Below, piece after piece: positions 50,946 to 63,113 of a stretch of 64,000 nt of DNA (positions within the stretch are counted from its first letter, which is position 1; every line of letters starts with the position of its first letter). The translations under genes were made by a program, and so were the position numbers. A model generated the notes under the pieces. It was not told the DNA's origin and did no database searches. It worked only from the letters and a program-made list of their open reading frames with translations. Source of the DNA: Planctomycetota bacterium. GTDB taxonomy: Bacteria > Planctomycetota > Planctomycetia > Pirellulales > PLA5. The stretch is taken from NCBI GenBank assembly GCA_003576845.1, contig QEVJ01000007.1, forward strand, positions 1 to 64,000. The letters are read 5' to 3'.

Positions 50946-53759
50946 ATGAAAACCAACGAGCTTCGCGAAAAATACTTGGCCTTTTTCGAAACCAAAGGCC
51001 ACGCCCGGCGGCCGAGCGACGTGCTTGTGCCGACGTGGGACCCGTCCGTGCTGTTCACGCCCGCGGGCATGAACCAGTTCAAGGACCACTTCTTGGGCAA
51101 GGTCAAGCTGGAGTTCACTCGGGCGACGACGTGCCAGAAGTGTCTGCGGACCGGCGACATCGACAACGTGGGGCGGACCGCCTATCACCACACGTTCTTC
51201 GAGATGCTCGGCAATTTCAGCTTCGGCGACTATTTCAAGCGCGAAGCGATCGGCTGGGCCTGGGAGTTTCTCACCGACAAAAAATGGCTCGGCATCGATC
51301 CCAAGCGGCTCACCGTGACGGTCTATACCGACGACGACGAAGCGGCCGACATCTGGCGCGATGAGATCAAGTTGCCGGTCGAGCGGATCGAGCGCTGCGG
51401 CGAGGACGAAAACTTCTGGCCGGCGAGCGCGCCGAGCCAGGGACCCGACGGCGTTTGCGGGCCGTGCAGCGAAATCTACTACCATCCCGATCAGGGCAAA
51501 GCGGTCGAAATCTGGAATCTCGTGTTCACGCAGTTCAACCGCGTCGGCGATCCGCCCAACAACTTGCGGCCGCTGCCGAGCAAGAACATCGACACGGGCA
51601 TGGGACTCGAACGAACCGCCGCCACGCTGCAAGGCGTCGACACGAACTTTCATATCGACATCTTGAAGCCGATCGTGCTGGCCGCGGCGGAAGTCTGCGG
51701 CGTTAAGTACGATCCGGCGAGCGACAATGGCCGCCGGCTGCGGCGGATTACCGATCACGTCCGCGCTTGCACGATGGCGGTACACGAGAACGTGTACCCG
51801 GGCGCCCAGAAGGAGAAATACGTCATTCGCCGGTTGCTCCGCCGGGCGGTGCTCGACGGGCATCAGATGGGCCGCAGCGAGCCGTTCCTGTTTCAACTCG
51901 TGCCGGCCGTCGTCGAGATGATGAAGACGCCCTATCCGGAGCTAACCGAGACGGTCCAGCGCGTGCAGGACGTCATCAAGAAGGAAGAGGCCAACTTCTT
52001 CGGCACGATCGACGCGGGACTGGCGCGGATCGAGAAGATCTTCGCGGATATGAAGTCGCAGGGCCGGATGACGATCGACGGCGGCGAGGCGGCCGAGTTG
52101 TACACGACGTTCGGCGTGCCGGCCGAACTGCTCGAAACGATGGCGGCCGAAAACAACCTGGCGTTCGACTGGCCCGGCTTCCGCAAGGCGATGGAGCAAC
52201 ACGGCGAGCTTTCCGGCAAAGCCGTCCACACGGTCATGGGCGGCAGCGGACCGATGGACGCGATCAAGAAGGTGCTGCACGAGTGCGTGTTCCTCGGCTA
52301 CGACGCGACCGAAGCGACCGCCGAAGTAAAATTCATCGTGGCCCAGGACAAACTCTGCGATCACGTGAAGGAAGTCGGCCACCAGAACGAAATCGTCGTC
52401 GTGCTCGACCGAACGCCGTTCTACGGCGAGTCCGGCGGGCAAGTCGGCGACACGGGCGAGATCGTCGGCGAGAAGTTCCGCTTCCGCGTCGCCGATACGC
52501 AAAAGGACGGCCAAATCTTCAAGCACATCGGGCATCTCGTCGAAGGCGAACTACACACGGGCATGAAGGTGACGGCCAAAGTCGACGCCGCGCGCAGGGG
52601 AGGGATTCGCCGCGCCCATTCGGCGACGCATTTGCTGCACCACGCGCTCCAAAAAACGCTCGGAACGCACGCCCAGCAGCAAGGCTCGAAGGTCGAGGAC
52701 GACTATCTGCGGTTCGACTTCACGAACATGTCGCCGGTGAGCGCGGAACAGCTCGAGTCGATCGCGAAGATCGTCGACGAGCGGGTGGCAGCGGCCGTGC
52801 CGGTAAAGGCGGAGATTCTGCCGTTGGCCGAAGCGCGGAAACAAGGGGCGATGATGCTCTTTGGCGAGAAGTATCCCGACCCGGTGCGGATGGTTGCGAT
52901 GGGCGATTTCAGCCGCGAGTTATGCGGCGGGATTCACCTGTCGAACACCAAGGAAGTCGGTGCATTCGAAATCTTTGCAGAAGAGGCGGTGGCGGCGGGA
53001 ACGCGGCGGATCGTCGCGCTCACCGGCGAGAAGGCAAAGCAGCACGTCGGGAACACGAAGCAGGCGCTCGCCGACGCGGCGAAGGCGCTCGGCGTCGCCG
53101 AAGAAGACGTGCCGGCGGCCGCGGCGGCGCTGGCGGTGGCCGTGCGCGAATTGAAAAAACACGGGTCCGCGGCGGGAGCGGCGGCGAAGCCGACGAAGAC
53201 GGGCTCGGCGGCCACACTCAGTTACGCCCAGCAGAAGCAGACCCTGCGCGAAGCGGCCCGAGCGCTCAACGTCGGCCCGTTCGACGTGCCGAAGCGTATC
53301 GCGGCGCTCCTCGCCGAGCGCGAATCGCTCGCGGCCCAAGCGGCGCAGCGTGCGGCCGCTGGCCCCGTTTCGGCCGATGCGCTCTTGGAAAAGGCCGAGA
53401 CGATTAAGCACGCCGCGGGCGAAACGACTGTCGTCGTCGCCGAGGCAGCGGTCGGCGGAGCGAACGAACTGCGCACGCTGATCGACCAGATCCGCAAGAA
53501 GACCAAATCCTCGGCCGTGCTGCTGGCGGCCAAGACGGGTGAAGACGCAGTGACGCTCGTTGCGGGCCTCTCGCGCGATCTGGTCGATGCCGGGCAGAAC
53601 GCAGGCAACTGGGTTCGCGAAGTGGCCAAAATCGTCGGCGGCTCCGGCGGCGGAAAGCCGGACTTGGCCCAAGCCGGCGGCAAACAGCCGGGGAAAATCG
53701 GCGAGGCGCTGGAACGCGCGCGGGCGAATCTGAAAGCCGGTCTGGGCGCGGCGGGTTGA
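50946..53759 (+). CDS. alaS: Alanine--tRNA ligase
   Basis: 937 aa from the ATG at 50946. The start MKTNELREKYLAFFETKGH is where bacterial alanyl-tRNA synthetases begin, and longer upstream frames are shadows of the previous gene. The catalytic domain shows LFTPAGMNQFKDHFLG, the zinc-type CQKC pair and GPCSEIYYHPDQG. The editing domain carries H558-SAT-H562 and the Cys-His part ELCGGIHLSNT. A helical linker follows, then a DHHA1 domain (VVVAEAAVGGANELRTLID, ending GKIGEALERARANLKAG). The linker seems to contain two copies of a module of about 35 residues (about 706-741 and 764-800), separated by an Ala/Gly-rich stretch. The enzyme charges tRNA-Ala and is essential, which argues against disruption by the heptamer repeat in front of it. 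Confidence 0.96.
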   Translation: MKTNELREKYLAFFETKGHARRPSDVLVPTWDPSVLFTPAGMNQFKDHFLGKVKLEFTRATTCQKCLRTGDIDNVGRTAYHHTFFEMLGNFSFGDYFKREAIGWAWEFLTDKKWLGIDPKRLTVTVYTDDDEAADIWRDEIKLPVERIERCGEDENFWPASAPSQGPDGVCGPCSEIYYHPDQGKAVEIWNLVFTQFNRVGDPPNNLRPLPSKNIDTGMGLERTAATLQGVDTNFHIDILKPIVLAAAEVCGVKYDPASDNGRRLRRITDHVRACTMAVHENVYPGAQKEKYVIRRLLRRAVLDGHQMGRSEPFLFQLVPAVVEMMKTPYPELTETVQRVQDVIKKEEANFFGTIDAGLARIEKIFADMKSQGRMTIDGGEAAELYTTFGVPAELLETMAAENNLAFDWPGFRKAMEQHGELSGKAVHTVMGGSGPMDAIKKVLHECVFLGYDATEATAEVKFIVAQDKLCDHVKEVGHQNEIVVVLDRTPFYGESGGQVGDTGEIVGEKFRFRVADTQKDGQIFKHIGHLVEGELHTGMKVTAKVDAARRGGIRRAHSATHLLHHALQKTLGTHAQQQGSKVEDDYLRFDFTNMSPVSAEQLESIAKIVDERVAAAVPVKAEILPLAEARKQGAMMLFGEKYPDPVRMVAMGDFSRELCGGIHLSNTKEVGAFEIFAEEAVAAGTRRIVALTGEKAKQHVGNTKQALADAAKALGVAEEDVPAAAAALAVAVRELKKHGSAAGAAAKPTKTGSAATLSYAQQKQTLREAARALNVGPFDVPKRIAALLAERESLAAQAAQRAAAGPVSADALLEKAETIKHAAGETTVVVAEAAVGGANELRTLIDQIRKKTKSSAVLLAAKTGEDAVTLVAGLSRDLVDAGQNAGNWVREVAKIVGGSGGGKPDLAQAGGKQPGKIGEALERARANLKAGLGAAG

Positions 53760-53999
53760 CTCAATCGAGCCCGCCACAACAGTACGATACGCTGAGCCGG
53801 ATCGCAGATTCTTGTTCCATTGGCCCACGTTCATGGGACCACGCGATTCTGCATCGCGGTGACCGATCTGCGGTCCCCCCGAAATGTTGGGCCGGCATTT
53901 CGTTCCCGGCGCGTGGGATTGTTCCCATGCGCGGCGGGAGGGGGTATAACCGCGGTCGTGGCGTACTACGACAATGCTCCTGACACCTGGAGAACGACC

Positions 54000-55706
54000 A
54001 TGCTTGCACGTTTTTTTCGACCGCGTTTCGCGGCGTGCGTCTTGGCGATGAGTGTCGTGTGCGGCGCACACGACGCCGCGGTGGCCCAGCCGAAGAAGCC
54101 GAACATCTTGGTGATCTTCGGCGATGACATCGGCATCACGAATCTGAGTTGCTACAGCGACGGTCTGATGGGTTACGACACGCCCAACATCGACCGGATC
54201 GCCAACGAAGGCATTCGTTTCCTGCACTATTATGGCGAGCAATCGTGCACGGCAGGCCGCGCGGCGTTTCTTACCGGCCAGCACGGCCTCCGCACGGGAC
54301 TTACGAAGGTCGGCCTGCCGGCCGCGCCGATGGGAATGAACCAACTCGATCCGTCCATCGGAGGCCTGTTGCGAAGCCTCGGATACGCCTCCGGGCAATT
54401 CGGTAAGAATCACGTCGGCGATCGTAACGAAACGTTGCCGACGGTCAACGGCTTCGACGAATTCCTCGGCAACCTCTACCATCTCAATGCGGAGGAAGAA
54501 CCGGAGCTTCCGGATTATCCCAAGGACCCGGCCTTCAAGGCCCAATGGGGGCCGCGCGGGGTGTTGGACTGCAAGGCCACGGCCACGGATGACTCGACGG
54601 TGGACCCTCGCTTTGGCAGGATCGGCAAGCAGATCATCAAGGACACCGGTCCCCTTACCAAGAAACGCATGGAGACGATCGACGATGAAACGTCGGATCG
54701 CGCGATCGACTTCATGAAGCGGCAACACGCCGCCAAGAAGCCGTTCTTCTGTTGGTATAACTCGACGCGAATGCATCTGCGGACGCACGTCCGCGCCGAG
54801 CGCCGCGGCCGATACAAACACGGCGACAGTGAATACATCGACGGAATGATCGAGCACGACGAAACGATCGGAAAGATACTCAAAGCGCTCGATGACATGG
54901 AGGTCGCCGAAAACACCATCGTCGTGTACACCAGCGACAACGGACCGCACATGAATTCCTGGCCGGACGGCGCCATGACGCATTTCCGCAGTGAGAAGGA
55001 CACGAACTGGGAGGGCGCCTTCCGCGTGCCGATGCTCGTCCGCTGGCCGGGCCACATCAAGGCCGGCTCGATCACCAATGAACTGATGAGCCACAACGAC
55101 TGGATTCCCACGCTCTGCTCGATCGCGGGCGAGCCCGACATCGTCGGCAAGTGCCGTAAGGGGTACACGGCAGCGGTCCCGGGCGGGGAGATGACCTATA
55201 AGGTCCACCTAGACGGTTACGACCAGTCGAGGTTCCTGACCACGTTCGAGGGAACGGCCAACAAAAATAACGGCGTCACGAGCGCTCGAAATACGTTCTT
55301 CTACTCCGACGACGACGGGATGCTCGTGGCGCTTCGCGTCGGAGATTACAAAAACGTGTTTGCCGAGCAGCGAATGGCCGGTACCTTGGGGTTGTGGGCG
55401 GAGCCGTTCACCGTGCTGCGACTCACGAAGCTCTACAACCTGTTTCAGGATCCCTTCGAGCGTGCGGACATCACGTCCAACACGTACTGGGACTGGATGT
55501 TGAACCACGTCCCGCAGGTATACCAGGGCATGGGCGAGGTCATGAAGTTCCTGCAGACGTTCAAGGAATTTCCGCCGCGCTCGACGCCGCCGTCGTTCAA
55601 CCCCGCAAACATGTTGGAGGAAACGCTCCGCGACATCAAAGCCAAACAGAAGATCGAACGCGCCTTTCCGAAACTTCGCATCGAACTGGAAAGGGAAAAC
55701 CGATAG
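54000..55706 (+). CDS. Secreted arylsulfatase (S1 family)
   Basis: 568 aa from the ATG at 54000, preceded by ctggag about 8 bp upstream and opening a signal peptide (residues 1-29, ending AVAQ). Asp42-Asp43 (IFGDDIGITNLSCY) bind the metal, and Cys83 in QSCTAGRAAFLTGQ is the formylglycine position. This is the CxAxR form with Gly, typical of one arylsulfatase subgroup. Further family blocks are GYASGQFGKNHVGD, VYTSDNGPHMNSWPDGAM and a C-terminal module with VGDYKNVFAEQR. It stands apart from the two sulfatases at 5-9 kb and differs from them in motif and length, so it is no recent copy. A HAD phosphatase follows on the same strand. Confidence 0.93.
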   Translation: MLARFFRPRFAACVLAMSVVCGAHDAAVAQPKKPNILVIFGDDIGITNLSCYSDGLMGYDTPNIDRIANEGIRFLHYYGEQSCTAGRAAFLTGQHGLRTGLTKVGLPAAPMGMNQLDPSIGGLLRSLGYASGQFGKNHVGDRNETLPTVNGFDEFLGNLYHLNAEEEPELPDYPKDPAFKAQWGPRGVLDCKATATDDSTVDPRFGRIGKQIIKDTGPLTKKRMETIDDETSDRAIDFMKRQHAAKKPFFCWYNSTRMHLRTHVRAERRGRYKHGDSEYIDGMIEHDETIGKILKALDDMEVAENTIVVYTSDNGPHMNSWPDGAMTHFRSEKDTNWEGAFRVPMLVRWPGHIKAGSITNELMSHNDWIPTLCSIAGEPDIVGKCRKGYTAAVPGGEMTYKVHLDGYDQSRFLTTFEGTANKNNGVTSARNTFFYSDDDGMLVALRVGDYKNVFAEQRMAGTLGLWAEPFTVLRLTKLYNLFQDPFERADITSNTYWDWMLNHVPQVYQGMGEVMKFLQTFKEFPPRSTPPSFNPANMLEETLRDIKAKQKIERAFPKLRIELERENR

Positions 55707-55806
55707 CCATTCGGCTCGTCATCCGTTGTGATGGCCGCTCGATTGAAGTCGGGCGTCTCGTTGCGGGGCGCCCGGCATTCCTATGCTAAATCGTAGGAGC
55801 GTTTCT

Positions 55807-56838
55807 ATGCGCCATTTGGTCTTCTTGTTCGCGGTTCTCCGTCTGAGCGAGGCCGCGACGATGACGGCCGCCGAACCGCTTACCTCGTGGAACGAAACGG
55901 GCGCGAAGCAAGCCATCGTCAACTTTGTCGAGCGCGTTACGGAAAAGGACTCGCCCGATTTCGTGCCGCCGGCCGAACGCATCGCCGTATTCGACAACGA
56001 CGGCACGCTGTGGGCCGAGCAGCCGATGTACTTTCAACTCGCCTTCGCCGTCGACCGCGTGAAGGCGCTCGCTCCGCGGCATCCCGAGTGGAAAACCAAG
56101 GAGCCATTCGCGTCGTTGCTTGGGGGCGACGTGACGGCCGTCGCCGCGTCCGGCGAGAAAGGCTTGATGGAGATCATCGCCGCCACGCACGCCGGCATAA
56201 CGGTCGACGAGTTCGACGCCACGGTCCGCGATTGGATCACCACGGCCAGACATCCCAAATCCGGTAGGCGCTACGTCGAAATGGTGTATCAGCCGATGCT
56301 GGAGCTGCTCGCCTACTTGCGGACAAAAGGCTTCAAGACGTTCATCGTCTCCGGTGGCGGCATCGAGTTCATGCGGCCGTGGACCGAGCGCGTCTACGGA
56401 ATTCCGCCGGAGCAGGTCGTCGGCAGCAGCTTGAAAATGAAATTCGAGCTACGCGACGGCGTGCCCGTGCTGACCAAGCTGGCCGAGGTCGACCTGATCG
56501 ACGACAAGGAAGGCAAGCCGGTCGGCATCCAAGCCCACGTCGGCCGCCGCCCGATATTCGCGGCGGGCAATTCCGACGGCGATCTCGACATGCTGCAGTA
56601 TACGACCATTCCCCGCGGCGACGTCGACAAGTCGCCCCGCTTCGGCCTGATCGTTCGCCACACGGACGCCGACCGGGAATGGGCCTACGACCGCGATTCG
56701 CGCATCGGTCGGTTGGATAAGGCGCTCGATGAAGCCAAAACTCGCGGCTGGACCGTAGTCGACATGAAACGCGATTGGAATCGCGTTTTCCCGTTCGCCG
56801 AACGAACGCCGTCGGCTGGAAATGTCGAAAGTCCATAG
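55807..56838 (+). CDS. Exported HAD-family phosphatase
   Basis: 343 aa from the ATG at 55807, chosen for its ribosome binding site (taggag) and the export signal it opens (about residues 1-22). HAD motif I is IAVFDNDGTLWAE, with Asp63 as expected nucleophile and Asp65. Motif II is FIVSGGGIEFM, and motif IV is AAGNSDGDLDMLQYT. The cap region lies between motifs I and II (QPMYFQLAFAVDRVKALAPRH). These proteins usually hydrolyse phosphate monoesters. An exported one next to a sulfatase may take part in recovering phosphate or in processing extracellular polymers. The two genes are 100 bp apart. Confidence 0.9.
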   Translation: MRHLVFLFAVLRLSEAATMTAAEPLTSWNETGAKQAIVNFVERVTEKDSPDFVPPAERIAVFDNDGTLWAEQPMYFQLAFAVDRVKALAPRHPEWKTKEPFASLLGGDVTAVAASGEKGLMEIIAATHAGITVDEFDATVRDWITTARHPKSGRRYVEMVYQPMLELLAYLRTKGFKTFIVSGGGIEFMRPWTERVYGIPPEQVVGSSLKMKFELRDGVPVLTKLAEVDLIDDKEGKPVGIQAHVGRRPIFAAGNSDGDLDMLQYTTIPRGDVDKSPRFGLIVRHTDADREWAYDRDSRIGRLDKALDEAKTRGWTVVDMKRDWNRVFPFAERTPSAGNVESP

Positions 56839-56898
56839 CCGGAACTCGACAATTCCGCCGCGTTGTGCGAACGTGGCCGGCAGAGTCGTTGATACAGC

Positions 56899-57753
56899 TC
56901 AGCGACGTTTCTGCTGCACTTGCCGGCTATATTCTTCGAGCACGCGGCGCTCGTGCGGCGTGAGGCTGTCTTGTCCCTGACGGCTGATCTTTTCGAGAAT
57001 CTCGTCCGCCTGGGCCGAAAGCTTCTCGTCCTGCGGCTGCGGCCGATGCACGCGGAGCGGCGGCTTGCGCTTGAGGGAGGGAAGCGCCAGTTTGTCCGGC
57101 AGCAGCGAAAACAAGCACCAATGCGTCTTGTAAAACAACAGGCCAAACGCCGCGCCGCCGAGATGGGCCGTGTAGGCGACGTTATCGCCGCCGCTGAGCG
57201 CGCCGCTGACGTTCGTGACCAGCCAGATCAAGCCGAGCACCCAAGCGGGGACCGGAATAAAGAAATTGAGCAGGATCGTCCGCGTTGGATAGTGAAAGAC
57301 GAAGATCGTCAATATGCCGGCGACGCCGCCGGAGGCCCCTACGAGCGCGCGGTGGCTCCACGCTCGCGGGTCGAGCGTGAGATTCGTCGTAATCAACCAA
57401 GCGAGCGACGCGCAAACGATCAGCGAAAGGTAGAGGCGGAAGAAAACCTTGCGTCCGTAAATCGCTTCGACATCGCGGCCGAAGAACCACAACGCGAGCA
57501 TGTTGAAGAGAACGTGCCAAGGATCGGGCGTGTGCACGAAGCCGCTGGTCAGCAACTGCCAGAAGTTCCACGGCCGCTCGATGAGATCGGCCCGCAACGC
57601 CAGCATGTCCGCCACGCCGACCTGCAACAGCACGTCGATCAGATAGAGGACGACGTTGACCACGACGAGATTGACGACCACCGTCTGGCTCAGACCGAGC
57701 TGAAACCCGCGCGGGGACTCTTCTCGATAGTAGTCGCGGTCGTAGAGTCCCAT
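56899..57753 (-). CDS. Rhomboid family intramembrane serine protease
   Basis: 284 aa from the ATG at 57753. Six membrane helices are visible. The catalytic dyad is Ser141 in GASGGVAG and His197 in AHLGGAAFG. The oxyanion-side motif HVLFNMLALWFFG (His80, Asn84) is also present. After helix 6 a basic region and a short helical C-terminal domain (SAQADEILEKISRQGQDSLT, then HERRVLEEYSRQ) form the cytosolic tail found in many bacterial rhomboids of this branch. The enzyme cuts transmembrane helices of substrates in the membrane. No obvious substrate is encoded next to it. The gene is convergent with the HAD gene. Confidence 0.94.
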   Translation of the reverse strand: MGLYDRDYYREESPRGFQLGLSQTVVVNLVVVNVVLYLIDVLLQVGVADMLALRADLIERPWNFWQLLTSGFVHTPDPWHVLFNMLALWFFGRDVEAIYGRKVFFRLYLSLIVCASLAWLITTNLTLDPRAWSHRALVGASGGVAGILTIFVFHYPTRTILLNFFIPVPAWVLGLIWLVTNVSGALSGGDNVAYTAHLGGAAFGLLFYKTHWCLFSLLPDKLALPSLKRKPPLRVHRPQPQDEKLSAQADEILEKISRQGQDSLTPHERRVLEEYSRQVQQKRR

Positions 57754-58138
57754 GTCGCACGGGCCGGTGGGGCGGGGGATACGGTTTGGCGGGAGGAACG
57801 CGGCCGCGCCGAACGCGGCCGATTGGCATGAACGACGCACTGCAGTCGGCAAACTACTGCATCGGACAAGCGAGCGTCGTTCCGCCTTCAAGAATATCGC
57901 ACGCCGACCGCTTCGGATAGTTCGATTCGTCGCGACAGCCGGGTTCGGCCGGGGTTGGATCCGACGAGACCGACCGCGTGACGCGCCGCAACGGGCAAGG
58001 TATCATGGAGGGCAAGAGGCGCCGCGCTGCGGCATGTGATGCACGCCATCCTTGACGTGCCGCCGCCGGGCGCCCCACACATCGCACCGCGATCACTTCT
58101 GGGTGGATCGGCATTCGGAACAATAGGGAACGCCGGGC
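57754..58138. other. Intergenic region, rhomboid / small hypothetical
   Basis: 385 bp between divergent genes. It should contain both promoters. I see no repeat of the heptamer kind, no RNA gene and no clear promoter motif. Confidence 0.5.
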
Positions 58139-58372
58139 ATGAACTTCATTACCATCAGCGGCCGGACTTTGATGAGCGTCCTGGAACCGGGCGAAATCTC
58201 GCCGGACGAACTCCGCTCGGCCGGAGTCACCGACGATACCGTCATCCGCGTCAATCGCCAGGGCGACATCGAAGTTCGCCGCCGGGCGGAATGGGACGTC
58301 ATCGGCGGACTCATCGGCGATTTCGAGAATCGCCTCAAACACGCGACGGGGCTGGAATGGGCGCCTGATTGA
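58139..58372 (+). CDS. Small hypothetical protein, 77 aa
   Basis: 77 aa from the ATG at 58139. The composition is that of a real soluble protein: a beta-rich first half (NFITISGRTLMSVLEPGEIS, then DTVIRVNRQGDIEVRRR) and a helical second half (WDVIGGLIGDFENRLKHATG). Third codon positions are GC-rich as in neighbouring genes. No family recognised, no membrane segment and no signal peptide. It may be a small planctomycete-specific protein. Confidence 0.6.
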   Translation: MNFITISGRTLMSVLEPGEISPDELRSAGVTDDTVIRVNRQGDIEVRRRAEWDVIGGLIGDFENRLKHATGLEWAPD

Positions 58373-58863
58373 TCGCTGCCAGTCCCGGCCGGAGCGCGCG
58401 GCTCTGCATTTGGTTCGCCCTGGTCGGCTTGGCCCGCGGCGGTATCTCGCCTTGGACGTAGCGATGCCGCATGCGTCCCGACCGAAACGGCGTTGTCAGG
58501 ACGGCGCGGGCTAAGCGGTCGCGAGCGGTAAAGTCCAGCGACGCTTGTCCTGACCTACCCAGTTGCACGTTGCTGGAGATTCCCGCATGGATGAGCGCTT
58601 TTACTTACCATTATTGGATCATACTCGGTATTGCACGTGGGGTATCGGACCGCTATTATCGTCCGCGACCGGCAGGCTTCGGCCCGTCGATCGGCCTTCG
58701 CGGGTACCTGCCCCACTCGCGGAGGCTTTTTCGTGAGCACGCGAGACGCCATTCGCGGCGTGGCCACCCGGGAGCGTCGCCCGCGTGATAGCCGGTGTCG
58801 CGCGGCGGAGCTACGATGAACTGAGCTAGGGATTCCGCCGAAAAAAGTAGCGTGTGAGGTCCG
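58373..58863. other. Intergenic region upstream of queG
   Basis: 491 bp. An 8-bp inverted pair (gtcaggac around 58495 and gtcctgac around 58548) recalls the GTCAGG palindromes elsewhere. From about 58720 there is a GC-rich stretch followed by cttttt. I looked for a preQ1 riboswitch in front of queG and could not support one. No gene is supported here. Confidence 0.45.
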
Positions 58864-60018
58864 ATGTCCGCCGCCAGGACCGAGGTCGATTCGCGGGCGG
58901 TTACCGCGCGGTTGAAGGAGGCGGCGCGCGAGTTGGGATTTACGCTCGCTGGGGCATGCTCGGCCGCAGCGCCGCCGGGAATCGAGCGGTTTCGCGAGTG
59001 GCTTGCACGCGGCTATGCCGGCGAAATGCGGTATCTCGCCGCCCGCGAAGCCGCCTATGCGGACGCGAACCTCGTGTTGCCCGGCGTGCGGAGCGTCTTG
59101 ATGCTGGCGCTCGGCTATCGGATGAATGAACCACATGCGGCGGCGGAAGGCCAAGGCCGAATCGCGCGGTATGCCTGGGGCCAGCGCGATTATCACGACG
59201 TCATTCGCGAGCGATTGCACAAGCTCGCCGATCTCCTGCGAGCGCTCGTGCCCGGCACTCTGGCCCGCGGCATCGTCGACACCGCGCCGGTACTCGAGCG
59301 GCAATTCGCCCAGCGAGCTGGACTCGGATGGCTCGGCAAGAACACGCTGCTGCTCAACAAGTCGCACGGAAGCTGGTTCTTTCTTGCGGGACTCTTGACC
59401 GACGTGGAACTCGCCTACGACGCCGAGCACGAAACGGACCATTGCGGCACGTGTACGGCGTGCCTCGACGCCTGTCCGACGCAAGCGTTCGTCGCCCCGT
59501 ACGTGCTCGATGCGCGGCGGTGCATCAGCTATGCGACGATCGAGCGGCGGTCGCTGCCGGAGACCGAGCTTCGGGCAGGTCACGGCGACTGGGTGTTCGG
59601 ATGCGACGTTTGCCAGGACGTCTGCCCTTGGAACCATCGGGCGCCGATTGCGGACGAGCCAGCGTTCGTGCCACTCGCGAGCAACGATCCCGTCGAGCTT
59701 GCCGAACTGCTGGCCCTCGATGACGCGGCGTTTCGGCGGCGGTTTGCCGGGACGCCGCTCATGCGTCCCGGAAGAACGGGTGTGCTGCGAAGCGCCGCGA
59801 TCGCTCTGGGCAATCGGCCATGTGCGCAAGGTCTGGAGGCGCTGGCCACGGCAATCGACGATACCGACCGGCAAATCCGTGCCGCGGCGTCCTGGGCGCT
59901 TGGGCGGTACGCGAGCGCCGAAGCGAGAAGCGTCCTGGCGTCGCGGGCTTCCGTCGAGCAGGACGAAACCGTTCGGCAAGAGATCGAGGCGGGGCTTTGC
60001 CGCCGGGGTTCGAACTAG
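58864..60018 (+). CDS. queG: Epoxyqueuosine reductase QueG
   Basis: 384 aa from the ATG at 58864. QueG performs the last step of queuosine synthesis in tRNA, reducing epoxyqueuosine to queuosine with a cobalamin cofactor and two 4Fe-4S clusters. The cluster motifs are complete: C194-GT-C197-TA-C200-LDA-C204 and C247-DV-C250-QDV-C254-PWN. Upstream are the family blocks GFTLAGACSAAAPPGIERF, GYAGEMRYLAA and LGWLGKNTLLLNKSHGSWFF. The C-terminal 80 residues form HEAT-like helices (LRSAAIALGNRP, IRAAASWALGRYAS), which bind tRNA in characterised QueG proteins. The other queuosine genes are not in the window. Confidence 0.95.
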   Translation: MSAARTEVDSRAVTARLKEAARELGFTLAGACSAAAPPGIERFREWLARGYAGEMRYLAAREAAYADANLVLPGVRSVLMLALGYRMNEPHAAAEGQGRIARYAWGQRDYHDVIRERLHKLADLLRALVPGTLARGIVDTAPVLERQFAQRAGLGWLGKNTLLLNKSHGSWFFLAGLLTDVELAYDAEHETDHCGTCTACLDACPTQAFVAPYVLDARRCISYATIERRSLPETELRAGHGDWVFGCDVCQDVCPWNHRAPIADEPAFVPLASNDPVELAELLALDDAAFRRRFAGTPLMRPGRTGVLRSAAIALGNRPCAQGLEALATAIDDTDRQIRAAASWALGRYASAEARSVLASRASVEQDETVRQEIEAGLCRRGSN

Positions 60019-60227
60019 CGGGCTCGCCTCGCCCGAAAAGTACGATCGATCGACCAGCCTTCGCTAGGTCGATACGTTGGTCGGTTGCAATCGCCACAAG
60101 CGGTTTCCGACCGCGGCGGCACAAGGCGCGCGTTGGTCAAGGCATCGGGCCGGAGACGACGATCTCTCGAACCAGTCCGGCGTCCGACCGCCGCTCGCAT
60201 CGGACCAATGAACGGCCCGACCGACGC

Positions 60228-62642
<2,415 letters not shown>

Positions 62643-62968
62643 AGCGGCCTTGCCAGGTGAAGTAGGTTGTGCGAGCAGAAGACAACGGTGAAGACAGCGG
62701 TTTGGCACGCGAGACGCTTTACGATATCCGATTCCGGCGCCGGGAGGCCAGGGTAAAACGAGCTTGGCAGGGCCTCGAAACGCCGGAGCCGCCGAGCTTA
62801 TACCCGCAAATCGGCGGCCGGTTTCGCACCCCCTGCAAAGGTCGGGGGCAAGGTAGGGCAGGTCGAACGAAATGAGGCCCACCACGATTCGTCTTGGGTC
62901 CCCACGTCCGGGTAGCGGCGTTTGTATGGGGCGCAACTCGCCGAGGTTCCGCGACCATGCCTCACCAA

Positions 62969-63090
62969 CGCATTTTCGCGTTTTCGCACTTTCGTGATCC
63001 CGATGAACCCCGGAAAAGCCGTAATCCTGCGCGGGCTACGCCGAACGATTTCGGATTTGGGTCAAGATGACACGAAAGCACGAAAAGACG
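62969..63090. repeat. Inverted repeat, TTTCGTG family, between speA and the fusion gene
   Basis: The left arm 62969-62996 (cgcattttcgcg then ttttcgcactttcgtg) and right arm 63071-63090 (cacgaaagcacgaaaagacg) are imperfect reverse complements with units of 7-8 bp. It follows the speA stop codon by 24 bp on the minus strand and may end its transcript. The rest of the 471-bp gap (62643-62968) contains no gene I can support. Confidence 0.65.
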
Positions 63091-63113
63091 CTCGATGCTT
63101 TGCGATTCGGCCG

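Noticed and set aside
58373-58863. preQ1 riboswitch upstream of queG
   Set aside because: No short pseudoknot-forming A-rich tail or conserved aptamer pattern could be found by eye.
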